Shown here: positions 21,767-31,758 of the stretch, one piece after another
Position numbering within the stretch: the first letter of the stretch is position 1
Layout of the letters: each line of letters opens with the position of its first letter
From: Rehmannia glutinosa
Lineage: Eukaryota; Streptophyta; Magnoliopsida; Lamiales; Orobanchaceae
Direction: 5' to 3'
DNA length: 64,000 nucleotides
Assembly (NCBI GenBank): GCA_016081115.2
Contig: CM071928.1
Location: forward strand, 60,333,950-60,397,949
Made by a program: the position numbers and the translations under genes
Notes under the pieces: model-generated
Database searches by the model: none
What the model was told of the DNA's origin: nothing
What the model saw: only the letters and a program-made list of their open reading frames with translations

Positions 21767-22948
21767 AACTCCCCATTTTTGATGATTACAAACCAAAACA
21801 ATTTTCTCGAGGACGATTTTGAAAACAAATAAATTTTCCGGTTTTACGAGGAAACTATCCATTACAAAACATTTCATACAAAGCTCCCTCTATCTATGAG
21901 CATGTCAACAAGAGATATTGCAAAAGCTAGAAGCACAAGCTATAATAAGCTTTAATAAGATGCACAAAAATATCATAGGCTACGAAGCTCCCCCTGTCAA
22001 AATACTATAATCTTTTGCAATTAAGTCCATAATACAAGCCATGGACTAGGTATACTTGGCTTTAGGAAGCCATAGCTTATAGCTATTATTGCGAGCTTTT
22101 ATTAGCTTCTTTTAGCTAACGAGCCAATTTCCTGTTTCTCTCCCTTTGGAATCATCAAAAAGAATGTTAGGAAGATAAAAACATCATACAATTACATCAA
22201 AGTGCGCCAAAGAAACGGTTTATCAACCATTGAATAATTTATTCTTAAAATCCAAGGAAAATGGGAGAAATGTATCATGAAGAGTTCATACGCCTGTTTT
22301 ATTTGCCAAAATATGATCTCAATAAGTATTTAAGACTTTTGGAAGCAAGAGAATCATGTAGAAGTTGAAATATTCATTGTGACATTTCATCGAACACCTT
22401 GTGGGCGTAAAAATTAAAAGAAGTTGTATAGAGCCCTTGTAAATGAATCAAACCAAAAATTTTCATCACTAATTCACATCAAACATCACACAATACAATA
22501 TAACAATCAACCTCATCATGATCATAATATAATTTCATCAAAAAAATATACAAGAAAGCCACAAGCTCAAGGGTTCAACCCAATTGAGCAAAGAAAGGAA
22601 AATTCTTACCATTCGATCGGTAAAGATGAGCAATGATGATGATAAACATGCTATATAAGGGGCAAGACATGAATTAAATGCATGAAAATCAATTTTGAGT
22701 GAAATTTGTGTGAATTTGGCAAAGGGGACGAGAAATGGCAAAAATAAGTTAAAATGTCGAATGCTGAAAACAGAACGGTTTTAATCCAAAATATAGCTCA
22801 GGGCGACCGGTCGACGTTGAGGGCGACCGGTTGCCCTCAACCTCTTCAGCCCACTGTTTTGTCAAGTTTTTCAAAATCCGAATTTTCAACCAAAAATCCG
22901 ATTTTTCGCCCCTAAGTTTTAAAAACATGCAAAATGTAAACGTAAACC
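21767..22948 (-). other. Non-coding region between pol and 3' LTR, with purine tracts
   Basis: No frame of useful size; the envelope-like gene of SIRE1 is not visible. On the minus strand it holds the true polypurine tract next to the LTR (21780-21767) and three further G-rich purine tracts near 21885, 21988 and 22140 at positions matched in the two other family members. A GACCGGTCG palindrome block is at about 22801-22840. Confidence 0.7.
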
Positions 22949-25900
22949 TCATTCAATATGCATTATGCCTAACCGAGCTCGTATGGACGCAAAAGTCTCG
23001 GAAGATAGCGGTTTTGTAAAAATGTCCGCTAATTGATCTTGAGATGGTACAAAAGATATCTCAATTTTTCGTTTTGAAACACAATCCCTTAGAAAATGAT
23101 GTCGAATCTCAATATGTTTAGTACGGTTATGATGAACCGGGTTTTGAGCAATATTTATAGCGAATATATTATCACAAAAGATAGGTACGTTTTCAAAAGA
23201 GCATTGGTAATCCGCTAAGGTTTGTTTCATCCAAAGAAGTTGAGTACAACAAAAAGTGGCGGAAATATATTCGGCTTCGGCCGTTGAAAGAGAAACACAG
23301 TTTTGCTTCTTTGAAAACCAAGAAACTAGGCAATCGCCTAAAAATTGACATGATCCGGAAGTATTTTTCCGATCATCAATATTTCCCGCATAATCTGAAT
23401 CACTATAACCTTTAAGAGAAAAATTTTCATTCTTTGGATAAAATAGACCATATTGAATAGTGCCTTTCAAATATCGAAAAATCATTTTAACGGCATTCAT
23501 ATGAGATTCTTTGGGATTGCTTTGAAAACGAGCACATAGGTATACGGCATGAAGAATGTCCGGTCTACTAGCGGTTAAATAAAGTAAACTACCAATCATA
23601 CCTCGATACTTTGATTCATCCACGGACTTGCCTTTTTCATCTTTGTCAATTTTGACATTTGCTGCCATGGGAGTAGAAACGGTTTTTCCTACTTCAATGC
23701 CGAACTTTTTCAAAAGTTCTTTTATGTATTTTGATTGCGAAATGTATATGCCTTCTTGGCATTGCTTAATTTGGAGTCCAAGAAATAAGTTGAGCTCCCC
23801 CATCATACTCATATCAAATTCACCTTGCATCAACTTAGAGAATTTCTTGCACAAGGAATCATTAGTAGCACCAAAAATAATATCATCAACATAAATTTGC
23901 ACAAGTAAGCAATCTTGCCCTTTTTCAAAAACAAAGAGAGTTGTATCAACTTTACCCCTTATAAAACCATTTTGCAAAAGAAAAGAGCTAAGTCTATCAT
24001 ACCATGCACGGGGTGCTTTCTTTAAACCATACAAGGCATTTTTAAGTTTATAAACATCATTAGGCCTAGAAAAATTTTCAAACCCCGGAGGTTGTTTTAC
24101 ATAGACTTCTTCTTGAATAATACCATTTAAGAAAGCGGATTTGACATCCATTTGGTAAAGTTTGAAATTTTTAAAACAAGAATAGGCAAGTAAAATACGA
24201 ATAGCTTCTAAACGTGCTACGGGTGCAAAAGTTTCATCATAGTCAATTCCTTCTTCTTGACAATACCCTTGAGCTACTAACCTTGCTTTATTTCGAACAA
24301 TATTGCCTTTATCATCAAGTTTGTTCCGGAATACCCATTTTGTACCAATAATAGTTTGAGATGGAGGACAAGGTACCAATTCCCATACATCATTTCTTTC
24401 AAATTGATTCAACTCCTCTTGCATCTCTAAGAACCAATCCTCATCCTCAATAGCCTCCTTAGCATTTTTAGGCTCCTTTTGAGAAATAAGAGCTTTCTTG
24501 GCAAATTTTCTCCGGGTCATCACTTTGTCAAGGGGATCACCAATAATAAGATCTCTTGGGTGATCTCCCTTAAATTTTAATGCAACAGGAAGATCCGAAG
24601 TATCACCTCTATCTTCTTGAGGAATATTTGAAGTGGATGGTTGATCATTTGATGTAGACGGTTGATCATCAACTTGAACAATTGGTTCAATAATATCCTC
24701 TTCATCGCTTTCATCATTGGGTATTTTTTCAACACCCGAAGCTTCATTGAATTTGACATGGATGGATTCTTCAACAACCCCACTAGTCTTATTGTAAACC
24801 CGATATGCTTTGCTTTTTGTTGAATATCCCATAAATATCTCTTCATCGGCGTTAGGATCAAGTTTGTCCAATTGATCCTTGGTATTCAAAATAAAGCATT
24901 TACAACCAAATATCTTGAAATAACTAATATTTGGAGTTCTACCTTTCCAAAGCTCATATGGAGTTTTATTCATTTTAGGACGAATATAAACTGGATTAAT
25001 AACATAGCAAGCGGTACTTACGGCTTCGGCCCAAAAATATTTTAGAAGTGAAAATTCATTGAGCATGGACCGACTCATCTCTTGTAGTGTCCGATTTTTT
25101 CTTTCGGCTACTCCATTTTGTTGAGGTGTCCTTGGAGCCGAAAAATTATGAGCATATCCCTTAGTTTCGCAAATGACTCTAAATTCACCATCAAATTCTC
25201 TACCTCGATCGCTTCGAATAGACTTAATAGTATCTTCCTTTTCATTCTCAATAAGTCTACACAACTTAACAAACTCATTAACGGCATCGCTTATATTGGT
25301 AAGAAAAAGAGCCCAAGTATATCTAGAAAAATCATCGACAATAACGAAAGTGTAATGTTTTCCACTTAGACTAGCCGTACCAATATCCCCATATAAATCA
25401 AGGTGAAGCATTTGTAGGGGTTTGGTTGTGGAAATTTCATTTTTGGGCTTAAAACTACTCTTAACTAATTTGTTGTTTTGACAAGTGTCACATAAGCCAA
25501 GATTTTCAAAATTCAATTTGGGTAGTCTTTTTACATGTTGGTTTTTGTAAATATTTTTCAAATTCATATATCCAACATGTCCAAGTCGCCTATGCCATAA
25601 ACTAGTTAAATCATTATTAGCGACTAAACAAGAAATATTTTGACTAACCAAATCACTTGTACAAATTTTGTAAAGATTGCCTTTTCTATTTGCTTCACAA
25701 ATAATTTCACCATTTTTAAGAATAAGACATTTTTCTTTATTGAAAGAAACATCATAATTTGAATCACAAAGTTGGCTAACACTTATCAAATTAAACTTAA
25801 GCCCTTCTACTAAAAGAACATTACTAAGAGAGAAAGAAGAGTTACCAATTTCTCCATTTCCAAGAATTCTTCCTTTGCCATTGCCGAACATGACCATACC

Positions 25901-25993
25901 CTCTTCTTGGAGCTTGCTGTTGGTAAAAAGTTCTCTCCTCCCGTTCATATGGCGTGAACATCTGCTGTCCACGAGCCATTTTGAATCTTCCAT
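22949..25993 (-). CDS. pol: SIRE-type copia pol: protease, integrase, RT, RNase H
   Basis: A 1014-residue uninterrupted frame covers the element's enzymes. Protease: the D9-S10 motif has R11 where glycine is expected (DSR, not DSG), so it is probably inactive. Integrase: H134, H139, C168, C171 zinc module, then D199, D262 and E297 with 35-residue spacing, all present. A hexapeptide QPSTSN is tandemly duplicated (444-456) in the variable linker. RT: QMDVKSAFLNG near 614-624 and YVDD at 701-704. RNase H: SDSDYAG (864-870), AEAEY and D941. It shares its frame with the two gag segments upstream and is separated from them only by a stop at 26015-26017, so the natural product would be one gag-pol polyprotein. 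The first ATG of this segment is not a natural start. Confidence 0.92.
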   Translation of the reverse strand: MEDSKWLVDSRCSRHMNGRRELFTNSKLQEEGMVMFGNGKGRILGNGEIGNSSFSLSNVLLVEGLKFNLISVSQLCDSNYDVSFNKEKCLILKNGEIICEANRKGNLYKICTSDLVSQNISCLVANNDLTSLWHRRLGHVGYMNLKNIYKNQHVKRLPKLNFENLGLCDTCQNNKLVKSSFKPKNEISTTKPLQMLHLDLYGDIGTASLSGKHYTFVIVDDFSRYTWALFLTNISDAVNEFVKLCRLIENEKEDTIKSIRSDRGREFDGEFRVICETKGYAHNFSAPRTPQQNGVAERKNRTLQEMSRSMLNEFSLLKYFWAEAVSTACYVINPVYIRPKMNKTPYELWKGRTPNISYFKIFGCKCFILNTKDQLDKLDPNADEEIFMGYSTKSKAYRVYNKTSGVVEESIHVKFNEASGVEKIPNDESDEEDIIEPIVQVDDQPSTSNDQPSTSNIPQEDRGDTSDLPVALKFKGDHPRDLIIGDPLDKVMTRRKFAKKALISQKEPKNAKEAIEDEDWFLEMQEELNQFERNDVWELVPCPPSQTIIGTKWVFRNKLDDKGNIVRNKARLVAQGYCQEEGIDYDETFAPVARLEAIRILLAYSCFKNFKLYQMDVKSAFLNGIIQEEVYVKQPPGFENFSRPNDVYKLKNALYGLKKAPRAWYDRLSSFLLQNGFIRGKVDTTLFVFEKGQDCLLVQIYVDDIIFGATNDSLCKKFSKLMQGEFDMSMMGELNLFLGLQIKQCQEGIYISQSKYIKELLKKFGIEVGKTVSTPMAANVKIDKDEKGKSVDESKYRGMIGSLLYLTASRPDILHAVYLCARFQSNPKESHMNAVKMIFRYLKGTIQYGLFYPKNENFSLKGYSDSDYAGNIDDRKNTSGSCQFLGDCLVSWFSKKQNCVSLSTAEAEYISATFCCTQLLWMKQTLADYQCSFENVPIFCDNIFAINIAQNPVHHNRTKHIEIRHHFLRDCVSKRKIEISFVPSQDQLADIFTKPLSSETFASIRARLGIMHIE

Positions 25994-26014
25994 TGTTGTT
26001 ATAGCCCCTATTAC

Positions 26015-26482
26015 CTACAAAATAATTTCTTTTAGGTACCCTATAATTTTGGGGTCCATGGGGGTTAGTCTTGAGACCTTTGGGTCTCCAAACATGTCTA
26101 GACTATTTCTTAATTTGCAATTATAAGCATAATGTCCAACTTTGCCACAATAAAAACAAGTAGGAGTATTAGAACTACTAGCACGTACAAAAGTCGGACC
26201 TTGGTTATTTTTCTTAAAAACACTTTGAAATGGCTTATAACCAAGTCCCAATTTGGAATGCTCACCTCTTTGTGCATCTAAAATTTTTGTGACTTTATCC
26301 GTGCTTATGTTGAAACGATGCACATCATTTTTCAAATATTCAATATCTTTTATGAGCAATTCATTTTCGATTTCAAGAGAGTAAACTCTAGTAAGAGTAA
26401 GTGTATGAGCTTTGTCTAGAGATTCATAAGAGGTAAATAATTTTTCTTTTTCAACCTTAAGCTCCTTATGCTCCTTTTTCAA
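26015..26482 (-). pseudogene. gag: SIRE gag C-terminal part: coiled coil and second zinc knuckle
   Basis: About 155 residues: a lysine/glutamate-rich coiled-coil segment, then a CCHC knuckle (CFYCGKVGHYAYNC), the RNA-binding module of nucleocapsid. It continues gag in the same frame after the stop at 26507-26509 and ends at a stop (26015-26017) just before protease. The related copy at 57400 has a glutamine codon where the first stop lies here, so that stop is a CAA-to-TAA change. Confidence 0.85.
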
Positions 26483-26506
26483 ATTTTTGTATTTAACAAT
26501 TAAATT

Positions 26507-27628
26507 TTAAAACTCAATTTGCAATTCATCAAAGTCACATTGTAAATCATCAACTATGGAGGATGTAGAAGAATTAGAGCGTACCTCATTATTTTCATCG
26601 TCTATGGCCATGAGGCCATGTTCGGTCTCTCCTTCCTCATCGGTTGTTTCGAGTAGTTCATCCCACGTTTTGACCTCCACATTTAGAGCTTTCTTTTTCG
26701 TGAAAGGCTTCATTTTCTTTTGTTCCTCTTCATCGAGTTTTGGGCAATCGGCAATGAAGTGCCCGGGTTTTCCGCATTTAAAGCAAGCATTATCTCTTGG
26801 TTTTCTTGTTTTATTTTTATTCACAAATTTTGCAAATTTTCGAACAAGTGCGGCCGTCTTCTCCTCCTCATCATCATCATTATCATAGTATGCATTATTA
26901 GAAGAAGAAGCAAGACCTTTAGGAATAATTTGCATACCCGATTGATTTATGGATGGTTTGAAATTTTTCCTCTCCTTGAGATAGACTTCATAGATGAGGA
27001 GGTTTCCAATAAGCTCGTCAAACTTGAGTGTCTCAAGATTTTGTGCCTCCGTGATTGCCGTCACTTTTTCGGACCATGAGCCGGGAAGAGCATTCAATAC
27101 CTTAGTCACCTTGTCTTCTTCGGAGATGACTTTACCGAGGGCCAAAAGAGGATTGACAATATTGTCAAGCCTTTCCACCATCTTGGAGATGCTTTCACCA
27201 TCATGCATGTTAAAGTTTTCAAAGTCTTTAACAAGCATGGTCTTTCTTGCTTGCTTGACCTTCTTGGTCCCTTCATAGATTGTCTCCAATTTTTCCCAAA
27301 CCTCATGTGCCGACCTTATGCCTCTTATGCGATTGTACTCGGTGGTGGTAAGAGAACAATGCATAATATTTAAGGCCTTACTGTTTAGAGAGAAAGCTTT
27401 TTTGTCGTTTTCATCGAACTCCTTGAAAGGTTTAGGAGTCGAGGTGCCATCCTCCGATTTCTTGGTTGGTTGATCAACTCCTTCAATGACCACATTCCAA
27501 ATGTCGAACCCGCACCCTTGTAGAAAGCACTCCATACGGTCCTTCCAAAATGCGTAGTTGTTTGCGTCGAATAGTGGTGGCTTGTTGGTGGAGGCGCCGG
27601 TGGTGAGATAAGCATCATTGGTAGCCAT
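26507..27628 (-). CDS. gag: SIRE-type copia gag, N-terminal part
   Basis: 373 residues starting at the first ATG after the primer-binding site. An N-terminal capsid-like region (FDANNYAFWKDRME, WEKLETIYEG, LNALPGSW) of the UBN2/gag-polypeptide type is followed by an acidic stretch and a CCHC zinc knuckle (C282, C285, H290, C295). It packages element RNA in virus-like particles. It ends at a TAA that is followed in the same frame by the rest of gag, so it is truncated by one nonsense change and not naturally complete. Confidence 0.93.
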   Translation of the reverse strand: MATNDAYLTTGASTNKPPLFDANNYAFWKDRMECFLQGCGFDIWNVVIEGVDQPTKKSEDGTSTPKPFKEFDENDKKAFSLNSKALNIMHCSLTTTEYNRIRGIRSAHEVWEKLETIYEGTKKVKQARKTMLVKDFENFNMHDGESISKMVERLDNIVNPLLALGKVISEEDKVTKVLNALPGSWSEKVTAITEAQNLETLKFDELIGNLLIYEVYLKERKNFKPSINQSGMQIIPKGLASSSNNAYYDNDDDEEEKTAALVRKFAKFVNKNKTRKPRDNACFKCGKPGHFIADCPKLDEEEQKKMKPFTKKKALNVEVKTWDELLETTDEEGETEHGLMAIDDENNEVRSNSSTSSIVDDLQCDFDELQIEF

Positions 27629-27670
27629 GGATCTTTCCTCTTTACTCGGAACGAGCTAGCCAAAGAGTTT

Positions 27671-27683
27671 GGCTTTGATACCA
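27671..27683 (-). promoter_or_regulatory. Primer-binding site of the SIRE element
   Basis: The minus strand reads TGGTATCAAAGCC two bases inside the 5' LTR, close to the initiator-Met tRNA complement, with A for G in TCAGAGC. Confidence 0.85.
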
Positions 27684-27685
27684 CT

Positions 27686-28933
27686 TGTTAGTCCAAGTGG
27701 CTACGATAATCTAGAGGGGGGGTGAATAGATTATCTCGGTTTTTCAGATTTTGCCCTCTTTTTCGAAAAATCAAGCAAAGACGAAATGCTAAGTGCGGAA
27801 ACTAAATAGCACACTTCGATTTAAAGAGGTTCAACCCACCCAGGGCCTAATCCTCTACCACCCCAGTATATCCGGGATGGATTTCAAAAACGAAAAAAAG
27901 ATTTTATTAATTACCAAAATTAATAATACAACACCTTGAGGATTACCACAACCCTCTTGCAACACCTTGAGGATTACCACAACCCTCTTACAACACCTTT
28001 GAAGATTACCACAACCCTCTTACAACACCTTTGAAGATTACCACAACCTTCAAACACCTATAACCTAGATCACCCAAGTGTATTCTTACCACAAGAATAC
28101 TCACAAGGATGTCTTGTGTTGAATGATGACCAAAAACTCAAGATTACAACTCAATGATGAATGATACAATATGAGTACAAGTGTAATCAAGAATTGAAAG
28201 CCTAGACCTCAAATTTGTGCAAGTGAAAGTGCTAAGGCTAATACAACAAGATATATGAAAGTGTTTGCTTGTTTGCTCTTTGCTTGTATAGAGTGTTGTG
28301 TCTTGTTGCTTGAATGAAGCCTCTATTTATAGAAGAGGTATTGGCTTTGATTTCCAGACATAGGCTCCTCCTTGGGGAGTGATTTGCTTTGCAAAAGAAA
28401 CCATTTAAAATCATCAATATAGTTTGTTAGAAATCAATCCCACAAAATAGGGAAAAGTTTGTTTGAAAATGCAACGGATAGTTTCTTTGATAAAAGCAGT
28501 GCGACGGTCAGCGCAGAGATAAGATTGAAATTGAATTTCTGCAATTTTCACATGGGGGACCGGTCGGAGGGGGTGCGGCCGTGTCGCCCTGATGTTGACC
28601 GGTTGGGGTTGATAAAAATACGAAACAGCAGAGAAGATCGAACTAAAAGAGGGACTCCCAGTGCACGGTCGCCCTCCTTTATTTTTTTCTACGTCCCTTT
28701 TCTGTTTCAAAACTCAACTCAGTGCGGGTTGCCTATAGGGCGACTTAATCGAGCTGAAACAAATGTGTTGTCCAATTTTTTATCGAAAATAAACTCAAAA
28801 AAATACTCCGAAAAATAGTAAAAATATTTTAAATCGATCGGAAGTATTTAGACAACAATTAGGGACATTGTTTTGGTTTAAAAACTCATTTGAACAAAAT
28901 CATCAAAATCATGATAAAAATATTTATCTAACA
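27686..28933 (-). repeat. 5' LTR of the SIRE element (1248 bp)
   Basis: Same termini and tandem units as the 20472-21766 copy. Its GC-rich block is shorter by a deletion of part of the CGACCGG region near 28670. Confidence 0.93.
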
Positions 28934-28935
28934 AC

Positions 28936-29412
28936 TAGGGCTACAATCGAACCAAACCGAGCCGAGCTTTTGAGTGTTTGAGTTTAACTCGTTTATTATC
29001 GAGTCGAACTCGAGCCTGATTTTTTCAAACATATTGATGACTCATGAATTTTTTCGAGCTTAATCGAGCCTAAACGAGCTTAGTAAATATTAATTAAAAA
29101 TTAAATTATTCTTCAATTTATTATAAAAAATAAAATTATTTATATTTAAAATTCATAATATATTTATTAAAACTTATAATTTTATTCACAAAAATAAGTT
29201 TAATGAAATATTTTTATATTATCTTAAGTAAAAATATGAAAAATTAAAATCAAAATCAAATTATTAGTTTAATTTATACGAGCTTACTATCGAGCCTATT
29301 CACGAGCTTACTAACGAGCCTGTTCACGAGCTAACGAACCGAATATCTCTAAGTTTGAGTTTGGTTCGTTTATTTTAACGAGCCTCATTAAACGAACTCG
29401 TGGTTTTCAAAA
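28936..29412. mobile_element. hAT-like element E, right end not found
   Basis: Begins TAGGGCTACAATCGAACC and carries GAGCCGAGC/CGAGCTT and ACGAGCCT motifs like element A, around an AT-rich core. The end near 29400 has no matching terminal repeat. The SIRE element at 20472 inserted at its left tip. Confidence 0.5.
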
Positions 29413-31758
29413 AATTTAAAAGCCTAATTTTGTTTCTGGTTGCAATTTCTGAACTTGTATAAACGGTAAACCACTTGACCCTACAATATAATTGTAGTGG
29501 AATCCTGTGGGTAGTATGAAAATGTTAATTTTGATATATATATATATATATGATATGTTGGTTAAAAAGGATACAAAACCAAAACCGGGTGAAATCACCT
29601 CAAGTTCCAGTTCATAATGCATGGGTGCAGAAGTGCGAAAAAAGATGAGTTTATATATTTTCATTTTTGTTTAGTAATTTTCACGAGTCTAATATTTTCA
29701 GCATTTTCATTAACTGTATTTCATATTCTCTGAACTAATGCATGTTCAATATTTTTTGCAGGTAGAATGATGACAATGAAAGAGAGTAGAAAATCAGAAA
29801 TACAATACATGTTCTGATAAACATATAAGTATATCAATTTGAATATCTAATAATCATTATCTACTTAAATATTCTACCTATTTGAATATAGACATGAATT
29901 AAATTAAAGTTAGATTCATTTAGAAAATACAAATATGACTATTAACTGTTTTTTTGGCTGTTTTGATGCAGGTTCAATATCACTGAACTCTGATGCAAAC
30001 AAACCCATAGAGATTGTATTCATCATTTAAAGATAAGTATTTTACATGAATATATAAATTTCAACATAAATTATGTTATTCATATCTATCTATGTGAATG
30101 AGAACTATATAAAAAACAACTAACAAACAAAAAGAAAAGGAATAATAAATAGATGGAGCAACTTTATTCATAAATTACCTTTTCATTTGGACTCTGAATT
30201 TTACGTTTATTCCCAACAATGTTGTGACCTTTGAGCTTCCTCATATTGAAGAATAGGATGTTCTATAATCTTTATGAATGAAGATCGTTCTGTAGTGTGT
30301 GGTCTGTGAAGTTTTCTGTATGGTTTGCTTTGATAAAATGTGAAGAATGTGCTGAATAAACTGAACCCTGAAATATTTATATACTGAAAATACATAAGTG
30401 TATTTGGTATGTGTGTGAATATAATGGAATAAGGTGATTTGTATAAAGATCCTCGATTGATTTTGTTAAACTTTTTTACACCGAAATACATAGAATAAAT
30501 TTTCACTCTATTATCGTATTAGACATGTGAATATTGTAAGATATTTAAATATTTTTGTAATAAAAAAATCTTTATATATAAGTAAATATAATCTTGTTTG
30601 ACTTTAGATTATTTACAGAATCATCTTACAGAGAAATTTCGAATTTATTTTAAAAAATTGCAGATTATTTATTGTTTGTAAAGATGAATGTGTTCAATGT
30701 AATGTTCTATGTTTATCAATTCATTGTTTTACATTTTCTGTTCTATATCAGTGGTGGTGAATGGTTTATGATTATCAAATGATCTTTAGAGTTGCTGTTA
30801 ATTTTTATGCTGATTTTTGTTGACATGTTTGTTCTATTTTATGTTAATCGTATTGTCGTACTTTAAATGCTTGTGAAGAAATCAAAAACCATATAAAACT
30901 TCTTGACCATACACAAAAGTGTATTGGAATCCTGTTGGTTTTGATGGTTAAATCTTTATGGAGTGTTCATATTTAATTGACTACTTCTAAGTCTGTATTT
31001 ATTATGTATTTTTTAAGATCCATCAAAATAACACCACTTGGCCTTACAACATGATTGTAGTGGAATCCTGTTGGTTAAAACAGCCTTCAATAAAAAAACT
31101 GAAGATCTTTAAATTTATGTAAATTACGTTTCTGATTTATAATTAAGAAATTATTACAGAAAATATTGTAAATAATACATCTACCTAGATAAAATATTTT
31201 ATTGACTTATATAGTGTTGAAATTACATAGTGGCCATAAGAATTTAATTTTAAACAAATTCACAGTTTTAACTTAACAAATAACTAAAACATATATTTGA
31301 CATTATAAAGTAATAAAAAAATAAATAAAACAAATACAATTGTTTTTTATTAATCGGGATAAAAAAACCACATCCATATTCCTTTTACTAATTGATTACC
31401 TAAATCTTAATAAGAATTAAATAACAGAAAATCCATACTTTTTAAAAGCTGTTTGTTCTCTTTAGCCTTTTAACTAAACAGTATAAAAAATGATTACCTA
31501 AACTTAATAAGAATAATCTATAAATAACAGAAATTCCATTAACAAACACAAAGAAAATAATAAAAATAAATAGATATAAATGCAGAACTATTATTAAGGA
31601 TTGGGAACAAAACTCAATAAAACCAATTAAAAAGTATTCTTCTCAAAACAACAGAAAAAAAAAGTAACCACAAAACTGTGGTGAAAACATCCAACCAACT
31701 AAAATTAAATTTCCTTGTTCGCAAAAAACAACTATACTACGAATCACAAAATGCTCCT
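29413..31758. other. AT-rich DNA downstream of the RPA-like gene
   Basis: No long frame. It holds three copies of a hairpin-containing motif (about 29470, 30896 and 31032: CTTG.CC.TACA, short loop, TGTAGTGGAATCCTG) and a possible small minus-strand promoter plus exon near 30.2-30.4 kb. It may be part of the same captured or mobile unit as the RPA-like gene. Confidence 0.4.
30179..30244 (-). other. Possible first coding exon of an unrecognised minus-strand gene
   Basis: On the minus strand TATATAAATA (about 30383-30374) is followed about 130 bp later by ATG and 22 codons of a basic peptide (starts MRKLKGHNIVGNKRK), ending exactly at a splice-like donor GTAATT. Later exons cannot be followed with confidence. 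The layout mirrors the promoter and first exon of the RPA-like gene at 34.5 kb. Confidence 0.2.

Larger units (their letters stand above)
20472..28933 (-). mobile_element. Complete SIRE-type Ty1/copia retrotransposon, 8.46 kb
   Basis: Two TGTTAG...CTAACA LTRs (20472-21766 and 27686-28933) enclose, on the minus strand, the primer-binding site, gag, pol, a 1.2 kb non-coding region and a polypurine tract. Perfect 5-bp target duplications ACTAG flank it (20467-20471 and 28934-28938). The LTRs look nearly identical by eye apart from small indels, so insertion seems recent. The SIRE/Maximus lineage is inferred from the CATCAAAAA-GGGGAG tract context, the two gag zinc knuckles with a coiled coil between, and the long LTRs. 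It landed in an older hAT-like element whose left end survives at 28936. Confidence 0.95.

Noticed and set aside
21767..22948. Envelope-like gene expected after pol in SIRE1-type elements
   Set aside because: No frame of adequate length or transmembrane pattern in any of the three copies.
25118..25369. Plus-strand frames opposite SIRE pol and gag (also 23628-23894 and 26556-26888)
   Set aside because: Antisense shadows of the pol and gag coding strand.
20472..28933. CRISPR-like reading of the GATTACCACAA units
   Set aside because: Adjacent tandem LTR repeats without unique spacers, in a eukaryotic retrotransposon.
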